Below, one piece after another: positions 1 through 9,626 of a DNA stretch of 64,000 nucleotides. How positions within the stretch are numbered: position 1 is the stretch's first letter; the number at the start of each line of letters is the position of its first letter. Source of the stretch: UBA4466 sp963925035 (GTDB taxonomy: Bacteria > Bacteroidota > Bacteroidia > Flavobacteriales_D > Crocinitomicaceae); NCBI GenBank assembly GCA_963925035.1, contig CAWUSK010000022.1, forward strand, positions 1 through 64,000. The letters are read 5' to 3'. The notes under the pieces are model-generated. The model saw nothing but the letters and a program-made list of their open reading frames with translations. It was not told the origin of the DNA and ran no database searches. The position numbers were made by a program, and so were the translations under genes.

Positions 1-18
1 CGTGTGCTCTTCCGATCT
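1..18 (+). other. Illumina adapter remnant at contig end
   Basis: The first 18 bases, CGTGTGCTCTTCCGATCT, are identical to the 3' end of the Illumina TruSeq read-2/index adapter. This is sequencing artefact rather than genome, and it marks a contig end. Real genomic sequence should be taken to begin at about base 19. Confidence 0.97.
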
Positions 19-310
19 TCGCTTTTTCATAGATGAGGGATCGTTCCTGTTGCTTGACATTCTTTAATCTTTTTTCTAAATCAGAAACCAAACGCGCTGT
101 GAAGTCTCTTACTCGTTTGTCAAAATTCCGCTTTTTGTCAGAAATGATTTTTTCCAATTCGATTGGATCAATAGAATCTTTCGGAATGTAAAATGACGTT
201 TTGTGCTTACCTTTGTTAGAATAGGTAGCGAACACCTCAAACTTATTGAGAAGCCAATTTGCGTATGTTAGATCGTGCTTGATGAATAAATGTAGATAAA
301 CTACCTCACA
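19..310 (-). pseudogene. Truncated open reading frame, hypothetical, cut by the contig end
   Basis: The minus strand is open from just after an in-frame TAG (311-313) down to the adapter, about 97 codons. The translation reads like protein: a segment near TYSNKGKHKTSFYIPKDS, then a charged helical stretch (DFTARLVSDLEKRLKNVK) that could form a coiled coil. There is no in-frame ATG, so either the gene starts at a rare codon such as the GTG of the FEVFATY segment, or its 5' end is broken. It lies just beyond the 3' end of tRNA-Asp, a common insertion point for mobile elements, but no integrase motif is visible. I do not recognise the family. Confidence 0.45.
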
Positions 311-389
311 CTACAAAACCAATAGTAGGGGAGCTAATCTAATTTGGTTGGGAAAATGTTGGGAAACTTTTTTATTTTACCTAAAAACA

Positions 390-424
390 AAACCCCTAAG
401 ATATTTGATACATCTTAGGGGTTT
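390..424 (-). terminator. Rho-independent terminator downstream of tRNA-Asp
   Basis: A 13-bp perfect inverted repeat (aaacccctaagat / atcttaggggttt) surrounds a 9-base loop. Read on the minus strand it is followed by a T-rich run. It sits about 47 bases downstream of the tRNA 3' end and most likely ends the tRNA transcript. Confidence 0.8.
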
Positions 425-470
425 CTAGGTCTACAGCCATATAGACTTACCTTTTGCTCTAACGAACTTG

Positions 471-544
471 CGGTCTGGACGGGACTCGAACCCGCGACCC
501 TCGCCGTGACAGGGCGATATTCTAACCAACTGAACTACCAAACC
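471..544 (-). tRNA. tRNA-Asp (anticodon GTC)
   Basis: Read on the minus strand, the acceptor arms GGTTTGG and CCAGACC pair over seven positions with one G-T. The anticodon loop CTGTCAC is held by the stem TCGCC/GGCGA and gives anticodon GTC. The T arm contains GGGTTCGAGTCCC and the discriminator base is G, as expected for Asp. The 3' CCA is not encoded. No other tRNA was recognised in the window. Confidence 0.95.
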
Positions 545-678
545 AATTTTCTAACCTTTTTCAAGACTTCCACAGCAGTGGAATTAAAGAAATTGTGTGT
601 GCTTATCGTGTAAAGCGTTGGCAAATGTAATACAATTTTTCGTTACAATAAAACAAAAGGACTAAAAAAATGACAAAA

Positions 679-708
679 AAAAGAGCCAAATCATTAATTG
701 GCTCTTTT
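679..708 (-). terminator. Terminator after the T9SS cargo gene
   Basis: An 11-bp inverted repeat (aaaagagccaa / ttggctctttt) with an 8-base loop is followed on the minus strand by a run of Ts. It lies about 20 bases past the stop of the gene at 727-1506. Confidence 0.85.
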
Positions 709-726
709 CCCGAATTTTATGTGGAA

Positions 727-1506
727 TTATTTTTTCACAAAACGAATTACTTCAACGTTAGATGAAGTTTCAACATTGATAAAGTAAATTCCTTCTTCCA
801 AATTTGCGATATCAATCGATACATTTGAACTGTTAACATTTTCCATAGATGCAACAACAGATCCTGAAGTGTTCACCACTTTAATCGCTTGAACATCGAA
901 TCCTTTCATACCTAATAAATTAACGGTAGAATTCGCAGGATTAGGGTAAACTAAAAAGTTTGGTGTAATGATTTCCGCTATACCTGCAGATCCAGCTGGG
1001 TCAATTACAATTCTGTATCCGTCGAAAACAATATCTTGATCTACATTCACAGGTGGAAAACCTGGAATGAGAACCACAGCAATATTACCTGTTACCTCAA
1101 TGGCGATGTTATACGCACCTACTGTTGTTGGTACACCGATTATATTCGCACACCCATTAACTCCTCCCAAGTAGAAACATGAAGATGTATTACAACCATA
1201 CACCAATCCTGGAGGTAAACCAGTTACACCCGTTACAGTGAAATTATTTATTAGTGAACCGGCAGCTGCAGCATCCATTTCTGGAGTTACGTTAGTTGGA
1301 ACTTTAAAATTCATATCCTGTGAATAAGGCACTCCTACTGTTCCATTTGGAAAATAAGTGACCGTGTCAGGTCCTTCAACAACATCAGTACAGTTACACC
1401 ATACGCCATAAGTTGAATCCGCAAAATTAGCACCTGGCGTACATTGCGCAGAAGCGCTTACAGCTGTTAATAAGGTGATTGAAATAAATAGTAATAGTTT
1501 TTTCAT
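727..1506 (-). CDS. Secreted protein with T9SS type A C-terminal sorting domain
   Basis: A 259-residue protein. Residues 1-20 form a classical signal peptide ending in ASA before Gln21. The middle (about 25-170) is rich in Cys, Gly and Thr and gives no recognisable catalytic motif. The last 80 residues are a type IX secretion sorting domain: the FLVYPNPANSTVNL opening, a central VVNTSGSVV strand, and a final EGIYFINVET...FVKK. In this system the domain directs passage across the outer membrane and is then cleaved or anchored. The gene is monocistronic, with its own terminator. The cargo's function is unknown; adhesion or surface display is only a guess from the family. Confidence 0.85.
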   Translation of the reverse strand: MKKLLLFISITLLTAVSASAQCTPGANFADSTYGVWCNCTDVVEGPDTVTYFPNGTVGVPYSQDMNFKVPTNVTPEMDAAAAGSLINNFTVTGVTGLPPGLVYGCNTSSCFYLGGVNGCANIIGVPTTVGAYNIAIEVTGNIAVVLIPGFPPVNVDQDIVFDGYRIVIDPAGSAGIAEIITPNFLVYPNPANSTVNLLGMKGFDVQAIKVVNTSGSVVASMENVNSSNVSIDIANLEEGIYFINVETSSNVEVIRFVKK

Positions 1507-1650
1507 AAGTTTATTTTTAGTTTATGGTAGCCAATTTACATTTTTTTTTTATCTCTTATTGATTTTAAATAAATTAGTTTTTTACCTATCAAATTTAAAA
1601 CAACAAAAAGCCCTAAATTAATGTGGCTTTAGAGGCAATTAAAATCTATT

Positions 1651-4209
1651 TTACTTCACATCGGTTAAAGCATTTTCAATAATTGTTTTCAAATGACTTT
1701 TATGCGCTTTTGTTGAAATATCTCCTGTTGATGTTGAAGCCATTTTTTGAACTTCCTTTAAAAAGTATAAAGCATGAGACTGGGCAGTATTATTATATCT
1801 ATCCTTCGACTTGCCAATTAATATATCAATTAACTTTTCTGTATAGGTAATTTGTAAATTTTGACGGACTGAAGTGACATTGCCAGCAATATCAGCTTTG
1901 AAAATAGCATTCGTTAATTCAGTCATTATCTCTGTTAACGTGTATTCATTTCCATAAAGCTCTGAATCGACAATACGCTCCAGTGTGTTTTCGTGTAACA
2001 AATGATCAATTACACCTTTTTGAATTGCCAGGATTTGTTCATGAATTTTAGGGTCTTCTGATCTAGCAAAAAACCCAAAACCTCTTCTCTGCGCTTGCAA
2101 GTAAACGTATAAATCGTTTGAAAATGTGAATGCCTCAGGTGCAAAAACATACGTTGTCAAAACATTCATCGCTTCCTTTTGTTTCGCTTCTGTAATTGGT
2201 GTGTAAGGCTGTGTCTCCCCTTTTTGACCTACCATTGCTCTATTCACAGAAATACCACCAATAAACCTTGAAGTTGTATTAGCTGCATCTCTGTACTGAC
2301 GCAACATAGCATAATAGGCAATTAAATGGTCATGATGAGATTCACCTTCCTTATTATACTTTACCATTAACTCCTTCGAAATCAACTTAACTAATTCCAT
2401 GCGTTCAACATTGTATTTAACTGCATCACTTGTTAAGTCATAAATATTAACGTGTGGGTCTATACCTTTACCAGCCGCTCGCATATCATCTGCGTCATTT
2501 CCAAACATCAATTCATGCTCCGTTGATCGTGACATTAATGCCCTAGTCTCCTCTTCTGAACGACCATTTTCATAAGCAAATTGAATCGCCCATAAATCGT
2601 ATGGACCAGGTCGCGTTGTGTAATACTGTCCTTGTTTTGTTCTGTCCAATGCCGCGTTTACAGAAGGATAATCCATTACAGAGCCAATCAACCCGACTTT
2701 AGAAGTGATTTCAGCATTGTGTATCGCATCAATTCCATGTAAGTTACTTGCTTTCATATTGTGATTTAATCCAAGCGTATGCCCAATTTCATGTAGAATT
2801 AAATAATTAATGAATTCCTTGATAATCTTACTATCTTCCAATTGAGTACCGTCAATGTATTCAGAAATCATTCCGGCAAAATTGTTGTTTATTGCAGCAA
2901 CCTGTGACATATTACAGCCTGCATGACTACACGCCGAGTATTCAACCATTTGACCACTATTCGAAGGTTCAGAATAAAATTCTTCATAATTCAAATTCCC
3001 TAATACGGAACGGTATTCAAACATAATGTCAGCGCCAAGAATTTCGCCAGTTCTAGGATTTACAAAACTAGGTCCATAACCTCCGAATGGCGGTTGAGGA
3101 GATGCTGTCCATCTTAATACATTGTAGCGAATATCACCAGCATCCCAAGTTGCATCATCAGGTTGTTGCTTCACCACAACTGCATTTGTGAATCCTGCTT
3201 TTTCAAAGGCAATATTCCATTGCTCCGCTCCTGCCTTGATCAATGGGCGAAGATTTTCAGGCGTTGTATTCTCCATCCACCAAACAATTGGCTCAACAGG
3301 ATCTGACAATGCTGCACTCGGATCTTTCTTTACCAAGTGCCACTTGTGAACTAAATCACGGTAGTTTGCATTTTTCGCAACCGTCATATCTGTGACGTCA
3401 GTCGTAAAATAACCAACCCTTGGATCATCGTAAACGACTTGAAAATCATTGTCTGGCATTTGAAGTAAACTGTGATAAACTGTAATACTTACATTTCTAG
3501 CATCCGTTATTGCTCTTGAACCTGGATTCAATACTGACGGCTTTGAGAACACATATTCAATTGCCAAATCTGTATTTTCTGGATAACTTTTTATACGATT
3601 AATTTTTGTTTTATCCTTGTCTAAATTCCCTAATGAAAACTCCATTGGGTCACCGCCAGGACGACTAGATGGTTTTACTTGCGATAATGTTTCAGTTAAA
3701 AACAAATCCCCTGCATCAATTAAAAACGAATTCTTATCTGCATTGGTCGCTTCCATTTTTACACTTGCAATAATTGCATTCGGCATGTTCGCTTCAGCTG
3801 CTTTAGACAAGGCGTTTGTCGGGTCGAAATAGGACGAAGTGTTTTGAAGAACAAACTCTAGCTTATTGAAATAGCGTTCTATTTTAAAGACTTTAGAATC
3901 TCTATAACTTCCTCTAAATCCACCTGCTTCAACCGGTCCATTATCTACTTGACTAAAGTAAATGAATTCTCTTCCAATTTGATCTTCCTTGACTTCCATT
4001 TTTATGGAGCCATCAATTGTATCTTGATAAATTGTAAAAAGTCCTTCGAATTTGTGACTTCGTTTTGTGACTTCACTGATTTTTTTCAATTCATCTTTTG
4101 GAGTTTCTTTTTCTGGAGTAGATTTTCCTTTCTTTTGTGCGTGAACATTCAGTTGCATTCCCGAAAAAAGAAGCACTAGTCCGATTTGAGCTATAATTGT
4201 TGATTTCAT
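1651..4209 (-). CDS. Zinc-dependent metalloprotease (met-zincin, DUF5117/DUF5118/DUF4953 type)
   Basis: An 852-residue exported protein. Residues 1-24 are a signal peptide ending VHA before a Lys-rich linker. The zincin motif HEIGHTLGLNH has its three zinc ligands at His473, His477 and His483 and the catalytic Glu at 474. The downstream SVMDYPSVN segment (about residue 510) supplies the Met-turn. This architecture and length match the large Bacteroidota zincins with DUF5117, DUF5118 and DUF4953 regions. It probably acts in the periplasm or at the cell surface; its substrate is unknown. It is a single gene with wide flanking gaps. Confidence 0.9.
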   Translation of the reverse strand: MKSTIIAQIGLVLLFSGMQLNVHAQKKGKSTPEKETPKDELKKISEVTKRSHKFEGLFTIYQDTIDGSIKMEVKEDQIGREFIYFSQVDNGPVEAGGFRGSYRDSKVFKIERYFNKLEFVLQNTSSYFDPTNALSKAAEANMPNAIIASVKMEATNADKNSFLIDAGDLFLTETLSQVKPSSRPGGDPMEFSLGNLDKDKTKINRIKSYPENTDLAIEYVFSKPSVLNPGSRAITDARNVSITVYHSLLQMPDNDFQVVYDDPRVGYFTTDVTDMTVAKNANYRDLVHKWHLVKKDPSAALSDPVEPIVWWMENTTPENLRPLIKAGAEQWNIAFEKAGFTNAVVVKQQPDDATWDAGDIRYNVLRWTASPQPPFGGYGPSFVNPRTGEILGADIMFEYRSVLGNLNYEEFYSEPSNSGQMVEYSACSHAGCNMSQVAAINNNFAGMISEYIDGTQLEDSKIIKEFINYLILHEIGHTLGLNHNMKASNLHGIDAIHNAEITSKVGLIGSVMDYPSVNAALDRTKQGQYYTTRPGPYDLWAIQFAYENGRSEEETRALMSRSTEHELMFGNDADDMRAAGKGIDPHVNIYDLTSDAVKYNVERMELVKLISKELMVKYNKEGESHHDHLIAYYAMLRQYRDAANTTSRFIGGISVNRAMVGQKGETQPYTPITEAKQKEAMNVLTTYVFAPEAFTFSNDLYVYLQAQRRGFGFFARSEDPKIHEQILAIQKGVIDHLLHENTLERIVDSELYGNEYTLTEIMTELTNAIFKADIAGNVTSVRQNLQITYTEKLIDILIGKSKDRYNNTAQSHALYFLKEVQKMASTSTGDISTKAHKSHLKTIIENALTDVK

Positions 4210-4623
4210 AAAGAGTTCTCTAGTTTATTTTCAAAAGTTGAAGCATAAACATACACATTATTGTGGAAACTATTTGACGAGAAAAGAATCAATTAGAAAG
4301 CGATAGTTGGAATCCAACTGTCTCCTATTATGAACGCAGTTAAAATTTGAGCCTTATTTGAAATAATTACTTTCTGAATAATTCGTGGTATATTTTTCAC
4401 CACCACAGAAAGATTCAATTTTGGACCTATTTAATCCTGCTTTAAAATTTAAAGATTGTGCATTTGTGTGATTTAAAGAAATAGCGATTACACTAATTCT
4501 TCTATCATAAGTTCGTGATTTTAGTGCTACGAATTGGTACAGTTATTTAAGCAGTTAGGAACAAATATAGGGGTAGATTTCTTATATAAAGATGCGCCAA
4601 ATACGTACTTGTGAAAAACGCAG
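4210..4623. other. 414-base intergenic region without a recognised gene
   Basis: No frame here reads as protein on either strand. The only signal seen is a TATATTTG box on the minus strand (4562-4569) matching the Bacteroidota -7 consensus. It faces the metalloprotease but would give a leader of about 350 bases, and no TTG lies at the usual distance upstream. Confidence 0.5.
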
Positions 4624-5631
4624 TTAATCTTCAATCAAGTCCAGTTCCATTTTATTCTTTAGCTTCAAAATCATCTTTCTGACATGGAAAAAATAATCAT
4701 TTCGGGCCTTTTCATTGCTTGTGCTGATAACGCCTGAATTAGCCATCTGTTTATTAAGCACATTCAAACTATCTTCGAAATATACTTTATCACTTGTATG
4801 GATATAATTCATCAAGTTATGCGTAATATACAAACCTCCGTAATCATCCGTTTTATACAATGTGGTTCCGTTTCCATTAAGCGTTTCGTTATGGTACATT
4901 GTAAAGTCATTCCCCGAAGCTGGAGGCTGAACTCCAAAAGTAAATTTCTTGCCAATTGCTGCTTGAGCTTCTAAGTGGTCAACAAAGCGAATCAATAGTT
5001 CCAATAAATATACCGCGTACCCTGGATCTTTAAAATGATGCGCAGTGAAATAATAGTACACTTCCCTTGAAAAACCTCTAAGAAATGAACCGTCGTAAAT
5101 TTCTTTTGAAGGTATTGTATTATAAATTCTCAAAACTTCTCGGCCGATCGCAAAGGTTTCTTCATTCAGTTTTTCATATTCAAATGCCTTACCTTTAAAC
5201 TCCTCCATTTCGAGATGTGTTTTACCCCAAAACCATAGTTTAAATCGCACAAGATGCGGGAAATTCAGCAACTGAAGCATTGGACTATTGTTCACTGTTA
5301 TAATTAGTTCTGGATTCTTCTGAGCTTTAATAAGTTTAAGCCTATCATGCATTTTTGAGAGATAACTGGTCATGTTGAATTCGTATATCTCTAAAGGCTG
5401 AAATTCGAAAATAACGGTGTTTTTGTTAATTTCAAACAAAGCATCTAACGAAATCCCAAAATGTTTAGATAATTTTTCTAATTCGAGAATCGTAAGGTGG
5501 GTTTCACCTCTATACCTTCTGTAAACAGCGTCAGGACTTAGGCTTAACACATCACCAACAACATTTCCTAAAGAGCCGCTTCCCTCAATTTGATGCTTAA
5601 TTATTTCAAAAATTCTTGTTTGGTGGTCCAT
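4624..5631 (-). CDS. Helix-turn-helix transcriptional regulator, Bacteroidota-specific
   Basis: A 335-residue cytoplasmic protein with no signal peptide or membrane segment. The N-terminal 65 residues resemble an XRE-like helix-turn-helix: a helix pair around SLGNVVGDVLSLSPDAVYRR, then LTILELEKLSKHFGISLDAL, typical of the recognition and support helices. The remaining 270 residues are aromatic-rich and helical with no catalytic motif. Its target is not shown by the sequence. It may regulate the secreted-protein gene downstream or act elsewhere. Confidence 0.7.
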   Translation of the reverse strand: MDHQTRIFEIIKHQIEGSGSLGNVVGDVLSLSPDAVYRRYRGETHLTILELEKLSKHFGISLDALFEINKNTVIFEFQPLEIYEFNMTSYLSKMHDRLKLIKAQKNPELIITVNNSPMLQLLNFPHLVRFKLWFWGKTHLEMEEFKGKAFEYEKLNEETFAIGREVLRIYNTIPSKEIYDGSFLRGFSREVYYYFTAHHFKDPGYAVYLLELLIRFVDHLEAQAAIGKKFTFGVQPPASGNDFTMYHNETLNGNGTTLYKTDDYGGLYITHNLMNYIHTSDKVYFEDSLNVLNKQMANSGVISTSNEKARNDYFFHVRKMILKLKNKMELDLIED

Positions 5632-5773
5632 GCTCTAATCCCTTTCATTGTAAATATTAAGCGCTAAATATAAAAGGATTACGCTCAAATTAGCCAGATA
5701 AATCAAACAAAATCGATTCACCCAAACATAAAGTTGGTTTGAACGCCAATAACTTACACTAAAAAACGCTGCT

Positions 5774-6604
5774 TTATTTCGCTGCTTCTGTAGCTGCTTC
5801 GTCCATGTCAAATTGAATAGAAGGAGCTTCAATTGGGTCAGCAGTTGTTTCGATAAAAGTCTTGTTCCAATTAATTTTCATCGTGGCAAATTGCATATCC
5901 ACTATTTTTCCTGGGATATGAAAAACTGCTTTAAAATCAATAGACTCGTTCTTTTTTAGAATCTCAATATCAGATTTTTTATCGTCGTTTGCAAACGTTA
6001 ATTCTTCCGTTGATTTGTTTCTTGTCGCAGTAACAGAAAGACTTGTTGCATCAACTAAAGCTATTCCATCTCCGATATACGTGCATTCGAAGACTGCTAC
6101 TGCTTCTTTTGTAGATGCATCGTACTTCTTCAATTGAACTTTAAAATTACCCACCGTAAAATTATTCATAGCTGCAGGCAATTGAAATTTATCCGCTTCG
6201 GCTACTGTTCCGTTGATTGGAATTTTGTAAAACCCTCTAACTTCCATTTTAAATTCCTTTTGAAGGTAGTTTTCAGAACCTTTTACTAAAAGCGTTTTTG
6301 TTTTTTTATCTCCAGGAAGTAATATAAATGATTTTACCGAAGGATTTGCCATACCAAAGCCATACACGAATTCAGTTTCCTTTGAATCGTACATAATTAA
6401 ATCGGTTGAATTATTTTGAACTGTAAACGCCATTTTGCAATGGTCTGCTTGTGCAACTGCGTTTTTTGTAGAAATACTCACTCCCTCAACTTCAATTTCA
6501 TCAGGTGATGTATACATTACTTTTTTGTATACAGCAACATCTTGCGCAAATAAAGTAGTTGAGGATAATCCTATTATCAGGAATAGATTGGTAGTGATTT
6601 TCAT
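5774..6604 (-). CDS. Secreted hypothetical protein
   Basis: A 276-residue protein with a signal peptide (residues 1-20, ending LFAQ), so probably periplasmic or outer-membrane associated. The body looks beta-rich, with repeated strands such as KMAFTVQNNS and KQFKVQLKKYD-like segments, and the C-terminus is Ala/Glu-rich. No catalytic motif or known domain is recognised. It lies 5 bases downstream of the MOSC gene, so the two are probably co-transcribed, but that pairing does not indicate a function. Confidence 0.7.
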   Translation of the reverse strand: MKITTNLFLIIGLSSTTLFAQDVAVYKKVMYTSPDEIEVEGVSISTKNAVAQADHCKMAFTVQNNSTDLIMYDSKETEFVYGFGMANPSVKSFILLPGDKKTKTLLVKGSENYLQKEFKMEVRGFYKIPINGTVAEADKFQLPAAMNNFTVGNFKVQLKKYDASTKEAVAVFECTYIGDGIALVDATSLSVTATRNKSTEELTFANDDKKSDIEILKKNESIDFKAVFHIPGKIVDMQFATMKINWNKTFIETTADPIEAPSIQFDMDEAATEAAK

Positions 6605-6609
6605 GTTTC

Positions 6610-7062
6610 TTATTTAGTTGTATTGTTTATTAATTCAACTTTATCATTCAAGTGAATTTCACCTTCTTTGATCAATTTACAAGTAACTCCTCCTCTCCAA
6701 TCCTTGGCAAGAATTTGTGTCAGCCCTTCAAATTGCGCATCCATACGATTGCACGGTTCAAGTTCACCTGTTATTTCGACAATCGCAGTGCCAATTCTTA
6801 ATTGGCATGCCTTCAAGTCTTTCAACTCTATTCCTTCAATAAAAATATTGGCCCGACGCGTCGTCCAAGGAATTTCTTTGCCCAACTCTTTACAGGTTGA
6901 TTGCCAGTTTTCACTTGTCATTATTGTCACCTGACGATTGTTTCTCTTTTTCCCTCTACTGTCCTGCCCTACACCATTTTCAAATGAAATTGTTGCCGAG
7001 GAATGTTCATCCATTTCAGCCTTCGTCTTTTTACGTGTTGCAATTGCAATTATTTTTCCCAT
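6610..7062 (-). CDS. MOSC domain-containing protein
   Basis: A 150-residue protein covering a stand-alone MOSC domain, the C-terminal domain of molybdenum-cofactor sulfurases. Supporting motifs are RRANIFIEGIEL, the signature Cys in GELEPCNRMD, and the closing DWRGGV. Free MOSC proteins are thought to bind or transfer sulfur or metal-sulfur groups in the cytoplasm. The signature Cys is present, so the domain is likely functional. It precedes the secreted hypothetical gene by 5 bases. Confidence 0.85.
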   Translation of the reverse strand: MGKIIAIATRKKTKAEMDEHSSATISFENGVGQDSRGKKRNNRQVTIMTSENWQSTCKELGKEIPWTTRRANIFIEGIELKDLKACQLRIGTAIVEITGELEPCNRMDAQFEGLTQILAKDWRGGVTCKLIKEGEIHLNDKVELINNTTK

Positions 7063-7165
7063 TAATTCTTATTTTCGAGCTATTCCCACAACAATGTATC
7101 TCCATCGTTTTGGAATAATTGGTTTTAAAAACGTATCTATTTTCCCTAAAAAATTGCGCTGTCCT

Positions 7166-7750
7166 TCAGACCTTCCAAAAGCTCCAAAAACCAACAGTAA
7201 TATATTCTAATGAACTAAACTTAGTAAACAGCGGTTCTATATCACTATAATTCAAATACTTCCATCTACTTCCCCACTTAACAAAATACTTGCGCATAAA
7301 TCTGTGAAGACATGATGAAGATAAGTTTTCAGCAAATAAAAACACACCTCCGGGATTTAATGCATTATAAATTTCATCTATTATGTGCTGTCTTACATTC
7401 TCGTGTTTATCAGAACTAATTCCTCCTAAAATTGACTTGAATGTTACGATATCGAATTCATTCGTGTACTTAATATTGGTTGCGTCGATAGATGCATAAC
7501 TCACTCTGTCAGTACATTTATACTTTAGGTGAATCAGTTTTGCTTCTTCAATCGGAGAATTATAATCAGAACAAATAACTTGGTTGTTATTCACAGCGAG
7601 CCACAATGAAAGTCCGCCTCTTCTGCCGCCAAGCTCCAAGCACGAGTAACTTTTATTTTGAATAGGAAAATTTGACTCCCAGAAGTTCAACCCTTGACTC
7701 CAGTTAACCAAATCCCATTCAATAATATCTTTTAAGAGATCTTTGTTCAT
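7166..7750 (-). CDS. Class I SAM-dependent methyltransferase
   Basis: A 194-residue protein with a Rossmann-type methyltransferase layout. Motif I is YSCLELGGRRGGLSLWLA, followed by an acidic residue after strand 2 (VICSDYNSP) and a later DIVTFKSILGG strand. The glycine loop is a variant (ELGGRRGG rather than DxGxGxG). The C-terminus contains aromatic residues and may bind a small molecule. The substrate is unknown. It stands alone, more than 300 bases downstream of the PspC gene. Confidence 0.75.
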   Translation of the reverse strand: MNKDLLKDIIEWDLVNWSQGLNFWESNFPIQNKSYSCLELGGRRGGLSLWLAVNNNQVICSDYNSPIEEAKLIHLKYKCTDRVSYASIDATNIKYTNEFDIVTFKSILGGISSDKHENVRQHIIDEIYNALNPGGVFLFAENLSSSCLHRFMRKYFVKWGSRWKYLNYSDIEPLFTKFSSLEYITVGFWSFWKV

Positions 7751-8075
7751 TTTAGCATCTTGTACCTTGCCTATTCATTCTAAGAATCAAGAAAATTAGT
7801 AAAAAGAATGCATAACCTGTAAATTATAATCTTCTCTGATGTATTAAAAAACAGAACAGCGTCCATTCCATACATGATAACATCAATAAAATCGCTTGTA
7901 TATTCAGAAGTATGTTACAAATTTAGGTAGGATGATATTCTATTCAAATACGATGAATGTCTTTATTTTTACAAAAAAAACGGACTGAAATTCAGACCGT
8001 TTTTTTTGGTTTATAATTAAAACTGCACTCTACGAAACCATTTTTGTAAAAGACTATGAAGTCCTTAAAAAGTTA
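7751..8075. other. 325-base intergenic region
   Basis: It holds the terminator at 7973-8007 for the PspC gene and presumably the methyltransferase promoter, though I see no clear TAnnTTTG box. No coding frame is supported on either strand. Confidence 0.5.
7973..8007 (-). terminator. Terminator after the PadR-PspC operon
   Basis: An 11-bp stem with one mismatch (aacggactgaa / ttcagaccgtt) is flanked by A8 on the left and T8 on the right. It can act in both directions. Its position, about 70 bases after the PspC gene stop, suggests it serves the minus-strand operon. Confidence 0.8.
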
Positions 8076-9626
8076 CTAATCCCAATCATTGTGGTAATAT
8101 TCACCATCTCCCTCCATACTTCCGCGTTCTCGGTAATTATTATAATTACCATCTTCTTGATTCAATTGATCCAAAACAATAATTTGATTTCCAATTTTCA
8201 CCTTACCATTTTCCGGAATTTCAATTATTACTTCAACTCCTTGATCTCTCAACTTATCTTTTCTAGGGAATTTAAATTTCGTGTCAATCAGCAAAGAATC
8301 ACCAAACAGATTAGCATTGTGACGAATGTTTTCGCTTTTTAATTCAGCGGTTTTGTTTGAATAACTTCTTGCTGAAAAATACTGTCGAACATGAAAAAGT
8401 GAATCATTTGAACGGATGTATTTGAATTTAATATGGTCCATAATTATGAATTTATCGTTCATTTCCCAAAATCCATCATTATCTCTATTTACTTGAAATC
8501 CGTCTTTTATTGACATCTCATCCAATTGAGGAATAACAACTAACTGCAATGATTTTACGGAACCTACTGTTCGATAACCTTCACCTTCTGAAAAGAAATC
8601 TCTCCCTGTTCTTGCCCCAACAATTCCGCAAATAATTCCGCCTGTTAATCCAATTAAAAACAATCCAAGTAAACTAAATTTCGCCCACTTGTTGTAAAGT
8701 CTAAAAATTAGCATTGATCCGACTAACAAAGCAAATAGAATTGCGCTAGATATCCCCACAAATGCCCCCCACCAAAACAGGTTGAAATCGGATGAATTAG
8801 ACAATACTAGCTCACCAAATTCTGCGGCTGAAAGAAATCCGTACTCTCCGTGGACTGGAATTATTTCTGTACTTCCTATTCCAAAAATGATAAATATCAC
8901 TAAGAATATCAATCCGAAGAAAACGAATCCAAGACCGCAAAACACAGAAATAAAACGTGCACCTCTAGACACAGTATTTGAATAACCATCCCCTTTTCGG
9001 ATTTTGTCAGCGAACTTTGCAGACCCGTTTTTAAATCTCTCAGCAGCATTTTCAACTTCTTCTCTCATCGATTCTACTGTAATCGGTTTTCCCCTCATCC
9101 GTAATCGATCAATCGTTGTTTTTGCTTTAGGAACGATGATCCACATGATGATATAAACAGGGATGCCAAAACCTGCAAATAAGAAAACAACAATGAACAA
9201 GGCACGAATAAACACGATATCAATCTTAAAGAAACTAGCTATTCCAGAACAAACCCCTGCGATTACAGCGTTATCGGTATCTCGATACAATCGTTTATCA
9301 GTTGGTCCGTTCGAAGTTTGTTGTTCATGTTTAGTACTGGAAGAAGTCGACTCTTCATCAGTATCGTCAATAAAATCTTCAGGATTACCAAGCGCAGAAA
9401 GTATTTCTTTTATATCCTCCAGTTCAATAACTGTTTTTGAATCGTTTAATTTGGACGAAGAAAGTTCCGCAATTCTCAACTCTACATCTTCAATGATTTC
9501 CTGACTTCCCTCTTCGTTTTTCAAACTTTTTTCAAGTCGGTCCAAATAATCTTGCAACAACTCATAAGCATCCTCTTCAATCACGAAGTTGATCCCTTTT
9601 ATATTTACGGATAATGTCTTTTTCAT
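8076..9626 (-). CDS. PspC domain membrane protein
   Basis: A 516-residue protein. Residues 1-100 are a charged cytoplasmic region. The PspC domain runs from about 111 to 170, opening KRLYRDTDNAVIAGVCSGIA with a following hydrophobic helix (FIVVFLFAGFGIPVYIIMWIIV). Further transmembrane helices follow near 225-250, 285-310 and 320-340. A beta-rich C-terminal domain of about 170 residues probably lies outside the membrane. PspC proteins take part in envelope-stress responses. Its start overlaps the stop of the PadR gene by 4 bases (ATGA), so the two are translationally coupled and PadR likely controls it. Confidence 0.88.
   Translation of the reverse strand: MKKTLSVNIKGINFVIEEDAYELLQDYLDRLEKSLKNEEGSQEIIEDVELRIAELSSSKLNDSKTVIELEDIKEILSALGNPEDFIDDTDEESTSSSTKHEQQTSNGPTDKRLYRDTDNAVIAGVCSGIASFFKIDIVFIRALFIVVFLFAGFGIPVYIIMWIIVPKAKTTIDRLRMRGKPITVESMREEVENAAERFKNGSAKFADKIRKGDGYSNTVSRGARFISVFCGLGFVFFGLIFLVIFIIFGIGSTEIIPVHGEYGFLSAAEFGELVLSNSSDFNLFWWGAFVGISSAILFALLVGSMLIFRLYNKWAKFSLLGLFLIGLTGGIICGIVGARTGRDFFSEGEGYRTVGSVKSLQLVVIPQLDEMSIKDGFQVNRDNDGFWEMNDKFIIMDHIKFKYIRSNDSLFHVRQYFSARSYSNKTAELKSENIRHNANLFGDSLLIDTKFKFPRKDKLRDQGVEVIIEIPENGKVKIGNQIIVLDQLNQEDGNYNNYRERGSMEGDGEYYHNDWD

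Noticed and set aside
5635..5832. 65-residue minus-strand frame
   Set aside because: It overlaps the end of the secreted gene at 5774-6604 in another frame, has no recognisable protein character, and most of it lies in a gap.
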